Positions 40,329 through 49,687 of a DNA stretch of 64,000 bases are shown piece after piece; position 1 is the first letter of the stretch, and every line of letters begins with the position of its first letter. Source of the stretch: Pseudomonadota bacterium. GTDB taxonomy: Bacteria > Pseudomonadota > Gammaproteobacteria > Burkholderiales > Burkholderiaceae_C. The translations under genes and the position numbers were made by a program. The stretch spans positions 1-64,000 of the forward strand of contig JAIUPQ010000006.1 in the NCBI GenBank assembly GCA_020161145.1, read 5' to 3'. The notes under the pieces are model-generated. The model did not search any database and was not told the origin of the DNA. It saw nothing but the letters and a program-made list of their open reading frames with translations.

Positions 40329-41459
40329 ATGTCCGTCAACAACTACCCCGTGCGCATTCTGGGCAGCGGCATCGTCAGCCGCTGCATGGCCTTGCTGCTG
40401 GCTGGCCAGGGCCTGCGCGTGGCCTTGCAAAGCCGCCTGGCCGCGCCGGGCGGCGACGATGTGCGCACCTATGCGCTCAACGCCGCCTCGGTGGATCTGC
40501 TGGAGCGTCTCAAGGTCTGGCCCGCCCTGCCTGCCAGCGCCCGTACTGCCGTGCGCGAAATGGCCATTGCCGGCGACGCCCAGCATGGCCAACTGGCCTT
40601 CAACGCCTGGCAGCAGCACGCGCGCGAGCTGGCCTGGATCGTCGATGCCGCCGCACTGGAGGCCGCGCTGGAGGCCGCCGTGGGCTTTGCACCCCACGTG
40701 CAGCTGATGCCCGACCCGCTGGCCGGCAACCCCATCTCATCGCAGACGCTGACCATCGTCGCCCAGGGCAAGCATGCCGCGCTGCGCGAGCAACTGGGTG
40801 TGCGCTGGGTCAGCCATGCCTACGGCCACCACGCGCTGGCCGCGCGCCTGGTGGGCGATCAGCCGCACCAGGGCGTGGCCCACCAGTGGTTTCGCGCGCC
40901 GGACGTGCTGGCGCTGCTGCCGTTCGACCGCTCCGAAGCGGGCACGAGCTGGGGTCTGGTGTGGTCGCAGCCCGCCGAGGCAGCCCGGCACTGGCGCGAG
41001 GCCCCGGTGGCCGAGTTCGAGGCGGCGCTGACCGCCGTGGCAGGCGCTGCCGTCGGGCCACTGCGGCTGGCCAGCGCGCGCAGCACCTGGCCGCTGGCCG
41101 TGGGCCACGCCGAGCGCACCCACGGCCCGGGCTGGGTGCTGGTGGGGGACGCCGCCCACCAGATGCACCCGCTGGCGGGTCAGGGTTTGAACGTGGGATT
41201 GGGCGATGTGCAGGGCCTGGCTGATACTCTGGCTGCACGCGAAGCCTGGCGTTCGCTGGGCGACGCGGCGCTGCTGGCCCGCCATGCGCGGGCCAGGCGG
41301 CTGCCCGTGGCCGCCATGACCCACGTCACCGACGGCCTGTGGCAGTTGTTTGCCCATCCGCACCCGCTGGTGCGCGAGGCCCGCAACCGGGGCATGGCCC
41401 TGGTTGACCGCATGGGGCCGCTCAAGCGTTGGTTGGCCAGCCAGGCTTTGCGGGCCTGA
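40329..41459 (+). CDS. FAD-dependent Ubi-type aromatic hydroxylase (UbiH/F/I family)
   Basis: 376 residues. FAD Rossmann start [19 protein letters not shown], and the second FAD motif [26 protein letters not shown] near residue 260, characteristic of the ubiquinone-biosynthesis hydroxylases. The mid DG-like motif is less clear. It would hydroxylate the quinone ring of a ubiquinone precursor on the inner face of the membrane; which position cannot be told from sequence. Followed 26 bases later by dsbC, in the same orientation; divergent from ychF with 67 bases between starts. Confidence 0.85.
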   Translation: MSVNNYPVRILGSGIVSRCMALLLAGQGLRVALQSRLAAPGGDDVRTYALNAASVDLLERLKVWPALPASARTAVREMAIAGDAQHGQLAFNAWQQHARELAWIVDAAALEAALEAAVGFAPHVQLMPDPLAGNPISSQTLTIVAQGKHAALREQLGVRWVSHAYGHHALAARLVGDQPHQGVAHQWFRAPDVLALLPFDRSEAGTSWGLVWSQPAEAARHWREAPVAEFEAALTAVAGAAVGPLRLASARSTWPLAVGHAERTHGPGWVLVGDAAHQMHPLAGQGLNVGLGDVQGLADTLAAREAWRSLGDAALLARHARARRLPVAAMTHVTDGLWQLFAHPHPLVREARNRGMALVDRMGPLKRWLASQALRA

Positions 41460-41485
41460 CGCATTCCATTTCATTTTCCGGACCG

Positions 41486-42229
41486 ATGACCATGATGACC
41501 CACTCCCCCACCCTGCGCCTGGCCCTGGCTGCTGCCTTGGCCCTGGCCACCACGGCCGCGCTGGCCGACGAGGCGGCCATCCGCAAGTCGCTGACCGAGC
41601 GCATGCCCAACCTGCCCAAGATCGACGAGATCACCAAGACGCCGGTCCCCGGCCTCTACGAGATCCGCATCGGCACCGACATCATCTACTCGGACGAGAA
41701 CGGCAACCACCTGATCGAGGGCTCGCTGTTCGACACCCGCACCAAGATCGACCTGACCAAGGCGCGCATCGACAAGTTCACCGCCGTCAACTTTGCCGAC
41801 CTGCCACTGAAAGACGCCATCGTCTTCAAGCAGGGCAACGGCAGCCGCAAGATGGCGCTGTTCACCGACCCCAACTGCGGCTATTGCAAGCGCATCGAGA
41901 AAGACCTGCAGAACGTCAAGGACGTGACCATCTACGCCTTCGTCATCCCCATCCTGGGTGCCGACTCGATGGCCAAGGCCAAGGACGCCTGGTGCGCCAA
42001 AGACACCACCAAGGCGTGGCGCGCCTGGATGATCGACGGCCAGGCGCTGCCGCGCAGCGCCGCCAGCAACTGCGACACCAGCGCCATCGACCGCAACCTG
42101 GCGTTTGCGCGCAAGTACCGCATCCAGTCGACCCCCGCCCTCATTTTTGAGGACGGCAGCCGCGTGCCTGGCGCCATCCCGCTGCAGCAGGTGGAAAAGC
42201 AGCTCGCCGACGCGGCCAAGAAGTCGTGA
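41486..42229 (+). CDS. dsbC: Thiol:disulfide interchange protein DsbC
   Basis: 247 residues from the ATG at 41486 (other ATGs follow at 41492 and 41495). Signal peptide with cleavage expected after ALA at 27. N-terminal DsbC dimerisation domain (about 30-90), then a thioredoxin fold with the active site CGYC at 131-134 in LFTDPNCGYCKRIEK and the cis-Pro in IQSTPALIF. Periplasmic disulfide isomerase. Its last codons overlap the GTG start of the next gene by four bases. Confidence 0.92.
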   Translation: MTMMTHSPTLRLALAAALALATTAALADEAAIRKSLTERMPNLPKIDEITKTPVPGLYEIRIGTDIIYSDENGNHLIEGSLFDTRTKIDLTKARIDKFTAVNFADLPLKDAIVFKQGNGSRKMALFTDPNCGYCKRIEKDLQNVKDVTIYAFVIPILGADSMAKAKDAWCAKDTTKAWRAWMIDGQALPRSAASNCDTSAIDRNLAFARKYRIQSTPALIFEDGSRVPGAIPLQQVEKQLADAAKKS

Positions 42230-42669
42230 CCTCGGCGCCAGCCGGTGCCCGCGCCTGGGCTTGGGCGGGCCTGGCACCGTTCGTCATCAGCGCGGTACTG
42301 GTCTGGCTGGTCTGGCCCGAGGTGCGCGACCACGCCGCCCTGGCCCTGGCCGCCTACGCCGGCTGCGTGGTGGCGTTTCTGGGCGGCATCCACTGGGGCC
42401 TGGCCTTTGGCGACGCCGCCAGCCACGCCCCGGGCACGCCGCGTGTGGCTGGGCTGGGCTGGGCCGGCGTGCCGCCGCTGGTGGCCAGCGTGGCGCTGTT
42501 GATGCCGCCCGGCGCCGGCCTGGTGATCCTGGGCGTCATGCTCATCGTCTGTTACCTGATGGACCGCCGCTACTACCTGGCGCGCGGCATGTCGGCCTGG
42601 CTGAACACCCGGCTGCGTCTCACCGTCATTGCTGCGCTGTGCTGTTTCATCGGCGCGGCAGGAGTTTGA
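42226..42669 (+). CDS. DUF3429 membrane protein
   Basis: 147 residues with four membrane segments; ALALAAYAGCVVAFLGGIHWGLAF is the conserved DUF3429 core. Starts with GTG overlapping the dsbC stop (GTGA), and stops 3 bases before the M61 peptidase gene, so it sits in an operon-like row. No function is known for the family. Confidence 0.8.
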   Translation: MTSAPAGARAWAWAGLAPFVISAVLVWLVWPEVRDHAALALAAYAGCVVAFLGGIHWGLAFGDAASHAPGTPRVAGLGWAGVPPLVASVALLMPPGAGLVILGVMLIVCYLMDRRYYLARGMSAWLNTRLRLTVIAALCCFIGAAGV

Positions 42670-42672
42670 ACC

Positions 42673-44388
42673 ATGATTGACTACCGCATCCGGCTGGCCG
42701 ACACGGCCGCCCACCGCTACCACGTCACGCTGACCATCGCCGCGCCGACGGCCGAGATGACGCTGGCGCTGCCAGTCTGGATTCCGGGCAGCTACCTGGT
42801 GCGCGAGTTTGGCCGCCACCTCTCGGGCGTGACCGCCCGCCAGGGCAAGGCGGCCTGCACCCTGACCCAGGTGGACAAGACCACCTGGCGCGTGGCCTGT
42901 ACGGGCCGCGCGGCGCTGGTGGTCGAGTACGAGGTCTACGCCTTCGACACCTCGGTGCGCACGGCCTTCCTCGACGACGCCCGTGGCTTCTTCAACGCCA
43001 CCAGCCTGTGCCTGCGCGTGCTGGGCCGTGACGCCGAGCCGCACCGCGTGACGTTGGCCGGCCTGCCCAAGGGCTGGCAGGTGGCCACGGCCATGGCCGA
43101 GGTGGCGCCGCTGACCTACCAGGCCGCCGACTACGACGAACTGGCCGACCAGCCGTTCGAGCTGGGCACCTTCTGGCGCGGCACCTTCAAGGCCGGCGGC
43201 GTGCCGCATGAGTTCATCGTGGCGGGTGCCTGGCCCAGCTTCGATGGCCAGCGCCTGCTGGCCGACGCGCAGCGCATCTGCGCCACGCAGATCGCCTTCT
43301 GGCACGGCAAGAAAAAACCGCCGTTTGGCCGCTACGTCTTCATGCTCAACGCCATGGAGGAAGGCTACGGCGGCCTGGAGCACCGCGCCAGCACGGCGCT
43401 GGTGTCGCCGCGCAAAGACCTGCCGCGCCTGGGCGAGGCGGGCCTCACCGATGGCTACGTCTCGCTGTTGGGCCTGATCAGCCACGAGTACTTCCACACC
43501 TGGAACGTCAAGCGGCTCAAGCCGGCCGAGTTCCTGCCCTACGACCTCACGCAAGAGAACTACACCGAGCTGCTGTGGTTCTTCGAGGGCTTCACCTCGT
43601 ATTACGACGACTTGATGCTGCTGCGCGCCGGCCTGATCGACGCGCCGCGCTACCTCAAGCTCGTCTCGCGCACCCTCAACCTCGTGCGCGCCACACCGGG
43701 CCAGCAGGTGCAAAGCCTGGCCGAGGCCAGCTTCGATGCCTGGGTCAAGTACTACCGCCCCGACGAGAACACCGCCAACGCCACCGTCAGCTACTACACC
43801 AAGGGCGCCTTGCTGGCCATGCTGCTGGACTGGCATTTGCGCGCGGCGGGCCAGTCGCTGGACGCCTTGATGCAGCAGCTGTGGGCCAGCGCGCCGGGCG
43901 GCGCCGTCACCGAAGCCCGTGTGGCCGACCTCGTGGAGCAACTGGCCGGGGCCGACCTGCGGCGCGCCTTCCTGCAATGGGTACACGCCCGCGCGCCGCT
44001 GCCGCTGGAGGCCATGTACGCCGCCATGGGCCTGGAGGCCCAGGCCGAACCGGCCGCCTCGCTGACCACGGCGCTGGGGCTCAAGGTGGGCGACAACCTG
44101 CGCGTCACCCATGTATTCAACGGCGGCGCGGCTGCGGCGGCGGGCGTGTCGGCTGGCGACGAGCTCATCGCCATCGACGGCTGGCGGCTGCGCAAGCTGG
44201 ACGACGCGCGCCAGTGGCTGGCCGCCGACGCCGCGTTCGACCTGGTGGTGGCACGCGGCCAGCGGCTGCGCACGCTGCGCGTCAAGCCCCTGCCGGCGGC
44301 GGCGTTTGCGCGCACGCTGCAACTGGCGCCGCTGGCCAAGCCCGCTGCTGACGCGGCGGCACGGCGCCAGGCGTGGCTGGGCGTCTGA
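42673..44388 (+). CDS. M61 family metallopeptidase with PDZ domain
   Basis: 571 residues. N-terminal beta domain (IRLADTAAHRYHVTLTIAAPTAEMTLALPVWIPGSYLVREF), a gluzincin catalytic domain with HEYFH at 271-275 and a downstream Glu in FFEGFTSYYDD (about 305) as third zinc ligand, and a C-terminal PDZ domain (LKVGDNLRVTHVFNGGAAAAAGVSAGDELIAIDG, about 470-540). This is the glycyl-aminopeptidase-like M61 layout. No signal peptide is evident, so it is probably cytosolic. Overlaps the start of the next gene by 16 bases. Confidence 0.9.
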   Translation: MIDYRIRLADTAAHRYHVTLTIAAPTAEMTLALPVWIPGSYLVREFGRHLSGVTARQGKAACTLTQVDKTTWRVACTGRAALVVEYEVYAFDTSVRTAFLDDARGFFNATSLCLRVLGRDAEPHRVTLAGLPKGWQVATAMAEVAPLTYQAADYDELADQPFELGTFWRGTFKAGGVPHEFIVAGAWPSFDGQRLLADAQRICATQIAFWHGKKKPPFGRYVFMLNAMEEGYGGLEHRASTALVSPRKDLPRLGEAGLTDGYVSLLGLISHEYFHTWNVKRLKPAEFLPYDLTQENYTELLWFFEGFTSYYDDLMLLRAGLIDAPRYLKLVSRTLNLVRATPGQQVQSLAEASFDAWVKYYRPDENTANATVSYYTKGALLAMLLDWHLRAAGQSLDALMQQLWASAPGGAVTEARVADLVEQLAGADLRRAFLQWVHARAPLPLEAMYAAMGLEAQAEPAASLTTALGLKVGDNLRVTHVFNGGAAAAAGVSAGDELIAIDGWRLRKLDDARQWLAADAAFDLVVARGQRLRTLRVKPLPAAAFARTLQLAPLAKPAADAAARRQAWLGV

Positions 44389-45500
44389 GCTTTCCGCACC
44401 ACCGCAAGCTGTTGCTGGTGGTGGTGGTGAGCGTACTGGCCGCCCACCTGGGCCTGGGCCAATGGTTGGTGCGCAGCGTCATTGGCAGCGGCCATGCCGA
44501 CGGCCCGCCGCCTGCCATTGAAGTGGCATTCGTGCACGAGCTGGCACCCGCCCTGCCCCCAGTGGCCCGGCCGTCAATCGCACCGTTGCCCACCAAAGCC
44601 GTGGCCGCGCCGGCGCTGGACGTACCCGGCCCCCTGCCCGTGGCATCGGCCCCCGAGGCGCCGCCGCCGCCCGAAGAGGTGGTGGCCGAGGACGACGGGT
44701 TGGCGCCGGCACCCGACCCCCAAGTGGTCTACGACGGCCCGCCGGACGATGACGCCGCCGTGGCCTTCGACTGGCCGCCCGCCACCCGGCTGCACTACGA
44801 CCTGACCGGCCAGTACCGGGGCCCGCTGTACGGCAGCGGCCAGGTCGAATGGCTGCGCGACGGCAGCCACTACCAGGTGCGCGTCAACATCGACGTCGAT
44901 CCGGCCTTCACGCGCCAGTTGGTCAGCGACGGCGTCATCACCCCCCAGGGCCTGTCACCACGCCGCTACGACGAAGAGACGCGGGTGCCACTGCTGGCGC
45001 CGCGCACGCACACGCTGCAGTTCGAGTCCGGGCAGGTGCGGCTGAGCAACGGCATGACCGAGCTCACGCCCGAGGGTGTGCAGGACAGCGCCAGCCAGTT
45101 CGTGCAGATGACCTGGCTCTTTCTGACCGACCCCGAGCGGCTGGCCGTGGGCCGCACGCTGGATCTGCCGCTGGCGCTGCCGCGCCGCGTCGGCGTCTGG
45201 ACCTATGACGTGACCGAGGCCCAGCCGCTGGCGCTGCCCTTCGGCACCATCGACACCTTCCATCTGGTGCCCCGCCAGGGCAGTGCCCGCGCGGGCGAGT
45301 TCAGCGCCGAGTTGTGGCTGGCGCCCAGCCTGCAATACCTGCCGGTGCGCATCCTGGTGCGCCAGAGCGCCGAGGTCTGGCTGGACTTGCGGCTCAAGGA
45401 CAAGCCGCTGCAGGCCGCGCCCGCCTCGGCGCCAGCCGAAACCGGCACGCTGCCGGAGCTGAAGGCACGCCGCCGCGACACCGGCGAGCAGTCGAAGTAA
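44373..45500 (+). CDS. DUF3108 domain protein with N-terminal membrane anchor
   Basis: 375 residues from the GTG at 44373. One membrane segment at about 13-30, a Pro/Ala-rich linker (about 45-115, EAPPPPEEVVAEDDG) that looks TonB-like, and a beta-rich DUF3108 domain (FDWPPATRLHYDLTGQYRGPLYGSGQVEWL onwards). Probably an inner-membrane anchored periplasmic protein; function unknown. Convergent with psd, 9 bases between stops. Confidence 0.75.
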   Translation: MAGRLSFPHHRKLLLVVVVSVLAAHLGLGQWLVRSVIGSGHADGPPPAIEVAFVHELAPALPPVARPSIAPLPTKAVAAPALDVPGPLPVASAPEAPPPPEEVVAEDDGLAPAPDPQVVYDGPPDDDAAVAFDWPPATRLHYDLTGQYRGPLYGSGQVEWLRDGSHYQVRVNIDVDPAFTRQLVSDGVITPQGLSPRRYDEETRVPLLAPRTHTLQFESGQVRLSNGMTELTPEGVQDSASQFVQMTWLFLTDPERLAVGRTLDLPLALPRRVGVWTYDVTEAQPLALPFGTIDTFHLVPRQGSARAGEFSAELWLAPSLQYLPVRILVRQSAEVWLDLRLKDKPLQAAPASAPAETGTLPELKARRRDTGEQSK

Positions 45501-45509
45501 GGCGCCCGC

Positions 45510-46355
45510 TCAGGAGGCCATGGCCTCGCCCAGGCGCACGGTGGTGCCGGGTTCCCAGCGCGGGTGGAACGCCAGCGGCCCCGGGGGCATCAGCATCACC
45601 ACCGTGGAGCCCAGCAAAAAGCGGCCCATCTCGGCGCCCCGCAGCAGCCGCACCTGGCCCGGCGCATAGGTCCAGGTGCGAATCCGCCCCGGACGAGGGG
45701 GATTGACCTTGCCATGCCAGACGGTGGCCATGCTGCCCACGATGGTGGCGCCCACCAGCGTCATGACGAACGGGCCATGGCGCCCCCTGAAGTGGCAGAC
45801 CACGCGTTCATTGCGGGCGAACAGGCCCGGCACCCCGCGCGCCGTAGTCGGGTTGACCGAGAACAGCGCGCCGGGCACGTGCACCATGCGCCGCAACTCG
45901 CCATCGCAAGGCATGTGGATGCGGTGGTAGTCGCTGGGGCTGAGGTAGAGGGTGGCGAAGTGGCCGTCGGCATAGGCCGCAGCGCGCTTGGCATCGCCGC
46001 CCAGCAAGGCCTGAACGCTGTAGTGATGGCCCTTGGCCTGGATGAGGTCGCCCTGCACGATGCGGCCACATTGGCTGACGGCACCGTCCACCGGACACAG
46101 CCAGTGCGCATCGGCCAGCGGGCGCGCACCCACCTTGAGCGCCCGGGTGAAAAACGCATTGAAGGTGGGGTAATGCTCGGGCATGGCCGATTCGGCCTCC
46201 AGCATGTTGACCCGGTAGCGCACGGCAAAGCGGCGGATGGCCCAACTGGTCAACGCCCCCGCCTCGGCTTCGGCCAGCACGCCGGCCACGCGAGTCAGCA
46301 GTTGCTTGGGCAGCAGGTATTGCGGCCACACGGCCAGACGGTCAGCAAACGACAT
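45510..46355 (-). CDS. psd: Phosphatidylserine decarboxylase proenzyme
   Basis: 281 residues from the ATG at 46355 (MSFADRLAVWPQYLLPKQLLT); a longer frame upstream overlaps the mrpA leader and is rejected. The self-cleavage site LGST (in GRFLLGSTVVML) yields the alpha subunit with a pyruvoyl Ser, and YLSPSDYHRIHMPCDG and VGATIVGSMATVWHG are conserved. It makes phosphatidylethanolamine at the inner membrane. Divergent from mrpA; the 100 bases between them must hold both promoters. Confidence 0.95.
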   Translation of the reverse strand: MSFADRLAVWPQYLLPKQLLTRVAGVLAEAEAGALTSWAIRRFAVRYRVNMLEAESAMPEHYPTFNAFFTRALKVGARPLADAHWLCPVDGAVSQCGRIVQGDLIQAKGHHYSVQALLGGDAKRAAAYADGHFATLYLSPSDYHRIHMPCDGELRRMVHVPGALFSVNPTTARGVPGLFARNERVVCHFRGRHGPFVMTLVGATIVGSMATVWHGKVNPPRPGRIRTWTYAPGQVRLLRGAEMGRFLLGSTVVMLMPPGPLAFHPRWEPGTTVRLGEAMAS

Positions 46356-46455
46356 GGGGCGCGATGTTAGCCGGCCTGCCTCGCTCCTAGAATGCGCAAC
46401 GCCTTTCCCTGCGCGGCCCTTGCGGTGCCGTCCTCCCACTCGCAAGCACCCCGCC

Positions 46456-49338
46456 GTGTCCGCCCTGATCGTCCTCGTCGCCCTGCCGTTTCTGGCCAGC
46501 CTGGCCAATACCGCACTGCCGGCCAAGGCGCGCAATGCAGCGTCGGTGCTGTCGTCTCTGGCCGCGCTGGCGGGACTGATCATCCTGATCTACCTGTGGC
46601 CTCAGGTCGAGGCGGGTACGGTGCTGCGCCACGAGTTGCCCTGGCTGCCGCAGCTGGGCATCAACCTGGTGCTGCGGCTTGACGGCCTGGCCTGGATGCT
46701 GGCCATGCTGGTGCTGGGCATAGGCTGGCTGGTGGTGGTCTATGCGCGCTACTACATGTCGCCGGGTGACCCGGTGGTGCGCTTTCACGCCTTTTTGCTG
46801 GCCTTCATGGGCGCCATGATGGGCGTGGCGCTGTCGGGCAATCTGGTGCAACTGGTGTTCTTCTGGGAGCTGACGGGCTTGTTCTCGTTCATGCTCATCG
46901 GCTATTGGCACCACCGCGCCGACGCCCGGCTGGGGGCGCGCACGGCACTGCTGGTCACGGGCAGCGGCGGCCTGGCGCTGCTGGTGGGCGTGCTGATGAT
47001 CGGCACCATGGTGGGCAGCCTGGATCTGGACGTGGTGCTGGCCTCTGGCGATGCCTTGCGCAACCACCCCTGGTACCTGCCCATGCTGGTGCTGGTGCTG
47101 CTGGGGGCGTTCACCAAGAGTGCGCAATTCCCCTTCCACTGGTGGCTGCCGCGCGCGATGGCGGCGCCCACGCCGGTGTCGGCCTATCTGCACTCGGCCA
47201 CCATGGTCAAGCTGGGGGTGTTCCTGCTGGCGCGGCTGTGGCCGGTGCTGGCGGGCACCGAGGAGTGGCTGTGGCTGGTGGGCGGCGCGGGCCTGGTCAC
47301 GCTGCTGGTGGGCGCGCTGCTGGCCATCGTGCAGAACGACCTCAAGGGACTGCTGGCCTATTCCACCATCAGCAACCTGGGCCTGATCATGCTGCTGCTG
47401 GGCCTCAACAGCAAGACGGCGGCGGTGGCGGCGGTGTTCCACATGCTCAACCATGCGGCGTTCAAGGCCTCGCTGTTCATGGCCGCCGGCATCATCGACC
47501 ACGAGACCGGCACGCGCGACCTGCGGCGGCTGTCGGGGCTGTTCAAGCCCATGCCGTACACCGGAACGCTGGCCATCGTCTCCAGCGCCGCCATGGCCGG
47601 CGTGCCGCTGCTCAACGGCTTTCTGAGCAAGGAGATGTTCTTTACCGAGACGCTGTACCTGGAGTCCAAGCCCTGGATCAACCTGGTGCTGTCCACGGCG
47701 GCGGTGTTTGCCGCCACCTGTGCGGTGGTCTATTCGCTGCGCGTGGCCCACGGGGTGTTCTTTGGCCCGCCGCCGGCGGCCGACCTGCCGCGCCAGCCGC
47801 ATGAGCCGGTGCGCTGGATGCGCCTGCCCATCGACCTGCTGGTCATCATCTGCCTGGTGGTGGGCGTGGCGCCCAACTGGGCCATAGGCCCGGTGCTGGC
47901 GACGGCCGCGCGGCCGGTGGTGGGCGGCGTGCTGCCGCCGTACACCCTGGCCGTCTGGCATGGCTTCACCACGGCGCTGATGATGAGCTTCGTGGCCATG
48001 ACGGCCGGGGTGGTGGTCTACGTCTGGCTGCGCCGGCGCATGCTGGCCCAGCGCCATCTGGCGCGGCCGCCGCTGCACGGCATGTCGCTGTTCCGGGCCT
48101 CGCTGGTCCACACCGTGCGCGCGGCGCGCTGGCTGATGCGCCGGCTGATGGCACCGCGCGTGCAGCGGCAACTGGCGGCCATCGTGGCGGTGGCGGCGCT
48201 GGCCGGCTGGCTGGCCTTTGGCGGCGAGGGCCTGGCCTGGGGCTCGCGCCCGCGCGTGGCCGCATCGCCCGAGTTTGCGCTGCTGTGGGTGGTGGGTTGC
48301 GGTTGCGCGCTGGGCGCAGCCTGGCAGGCCAAATACCACCGGCTGGCGGCGCTGACCATGCTGTCTGGCGCGGGCCTGATGGTGTGCCTGACCTTCGTCT
48401 GGTTCTCGGCGCCCGATCTGGCGCTGACGCAACTGGTGGTGGAGGTGGTGACGCTGGTGCTGTACCTGCTGGGCCTGCGCTGGCTGCCCAAGCGGCTGGA
48501 GACGGTGCGGCCGCTGCCCACGGTGCAGAGCATGAGCCGCCGCTCGCGCGACCTGCTGCTGGCCGCCGCCGTCGGCGTGGGGCTGGCCGTACTGTCCTAT
48601 GCCATGTTGACGCGACCGGTGCCGGCGCACAGCGCGCCCTTCTTCCTGGCCCAGGCGGTGCCCGGCGGTGGCGGCGCCAACGTGGTCAACGTGATGCTGG
48701 TCGATTTCCGTGGCTTTGATACCTTTGGCGAGATCGTGGTGCTGGTCATCGTGGCGCTGACGGTGTTCGCGCTGCTGCGGCGCTTTCGCCCGCCGGTGGA
48801 GGCTCAGCAGGTGCCGCCGCAGCAGCGCTGCGATGCGCCGCCGCTGGCCCCGGCCACCGAGCAGACCACCGGTGCCCGGGTTGGCCGCATTCCCCAGGGC
48901 TATCTGATGGGCCCCACGGTGCTGGCGGGCGTGCTGTTCCCGGTGATGCTGGTGGCGGCCGCGCATTTCTTCCTGCGCGGCCACAACGAGCCGGGCGGCG
49001 GCTTTGTAGCCGGCCTGCTGGTGGCCATCGCCTTCATCACCCAGTACATGGTGGCGGGCGCCGAGGCGGTGGAGTCGCGCGTGGGCCTGCACCCCATGCG
49101 CTGGATGGGCGCGGGCCTGTTGATTGCCTGCGCCACCGGCCTGGGCTCGCTGCTGCTGGGCTATCCGTTCATGACCACGCACACGGCCCATCTGCATCTG
49201 CCGCTGCTGGGCGATGTGCACGTGCCCAGTGCCATGTTCTTCGACATGGGCGTGTTCGCCGCCGTGGTGGGCTCGACGCTGCTGATCCTGCTGGCGCTGG
49301 CGCACCAGTCGATCCGCGCCAGGAAGCAGGTGGATTGA
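46456..49338 (+). CDS. mrpA: Mrp-type Na+/H+ antiporter subunit A (fused A-B)
   Basis: 960 residues from a GTG at 46456 (VSALIVLVALPFLASL). The N-terminal two-thirds is the NuoL/MrpA proton channel: FAFMGAMMGVALSGNLVQLVFFWELTGLFSFMLIGYWHH, SAQFPFHWWLPRAMAAPTPVSAYLHSATMVKLGVFLLAR and the KTAAVAAVFHMLNHAAFKASLFM lysine/histidine helices. The C-terminal third adds a NuoJ-like domain and an MrpB region (MGPTVLAGVLFPVMLVAAAHFFLRGHNEPGGGFVAGLL). No separate mrpB gene exists, so A and B are one protein. First of six coupled genes. Confidence 0.93.
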   Translation: MSALIVLVALPFLASLANTALPAKARNAASVLSSLAALAGLIILIYLWPQVEAGTVLRHELPWLPQLGINLVLRLDGLAWMLAMLVLGIGWLVVVYARYYMSPGDPVVRFHAFLLAFMGAMMGVALSGNLVQLVFFWELTGLFSFMLIGYWHHRADARLGARTALLVTGSGGLALLVGVLMIGTMVGSLDLDVVLASGDALRNHPWYLPMLVLVLLGAFTKSAQFPFHWWLPRAMAAPTPVSAYLHSATMVKLGVFLLARLWPVLAGTEEWLWLVGGAGLVTLLVGALLAIVQNDLKGLLAYSTISNLGLIMLLLGLNSKTAAVAAVFHMLNHAAFKASLFMAAGIIDHETGTRDLRRLSGLFKPMPYTGTLAIVSSAAMAGVPLLNGFLSKEMFFTETLYLESKPWINLVLSTAAVFAATCAVVYSLRVAHGVFFGPPPAADLPRQPHEPVRWMRLPIDLLVIICLVVGVAPNWAIGPVLATAARPVVGGVLPPYTLAVWHGFTTALMMSFVAMTAGVVVYVWLRRRMLAQRHLARPPLHGMSLFRASLVHTVRAARWLMRRLMAPRVQRQLAAIVAVAALAGWLAFGGEGLAWGSRPRVAASPEFALLWVVGCGCALGAAWQAKYHRLAALTMLSGAGLMVCLTFVWFSAPDLALTQLVVEVVTLVLYLLGLRWLPKRLETVRPLPTVQSMSRRSRDLLLAAAVGVGLAVLSYAMLTRPVPAHSAPFFLAQAVPGGGGANVVNVMLVDFRGFDTFGEIVVLVIVALTVFALLRRFRPPVEAQQVPPQQRCDAPPLAPATEQTTGARVGRIPQGYLMGPTVLAGVLFPVMLVAAAHFFLRGHNEPGGGFVAGLLVAIAFITQYMVAGAEAVESRVGLHPMRWMGAGLLIACATGLGSLLLGYPFMTTHTAHLHLPLLGDVHVPSAMFFDMGVFAAVVGSTLLILLALAHQSIRARKQVD

Positions 49339-49339
49339 G

Positions 49340-49687
49340 ATGGAAATCGTACTTTCCGTGGCAATTGGGGTGTTGGCCGGCTCGGGCGTGTGGCTGCTGC
49401 TGCGGCCCCGGACCTTTCAGGTGCTGATGGGGCTGGTGCTGCTGTCGTACGCGGTCAACCTGTTCATCTTCTCGATGGGCAGCCTGTCCATCGGTGCCGA
49501 GCCCATCATCTCGCCCGGCCGCCCTAGCCACGACCTGGGCAGCTACGCCGACCCGGTGCCGCAGGCGCTGGTGCTGACGGCCATCGTCATCGGCTTTGCC
49601 ACCACGGCGCTGTTTCTGACGCTGCTGCTGGCGCTGCGCGGCCTGGTGGGCAATGACCATGTCGATGGTCGCAAGGACGACGAGTGA
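49340..49687 (+). CDS. mrpC: Mrp antiporter subunit C
   Basis: 115 residues, three membrane segments, NuoK-like: GVWLLLRPRTFQVLMGLVLLSYAVNLFIFSMGSL and DPVPQALVLTAIVIGFATTALFLTLLLAL are MrpC hallmarks. ATG two bases after the mrpA stop. Part of the membrane arm of the multi-subunit antiporter. Confidence 0.93.
   Translation: MEIVLSVAIGVLAGSGVWLLLRPRTFQVLMGLVLLSYAVNLFIFSMGSLSIGAEPIISPGRPSHDLGSYADPVPQALVLTAIVIGFATTALFLTLLLALRGLVGNDHVDGRKDDE

Noticed and set aside
46356-46583. N-terminal extension of psd
   Set aside because: The extra 76 residues lack similarity to any Psd, are Arg/Ala-rich, and overlap the mrpA coding start in antisense.
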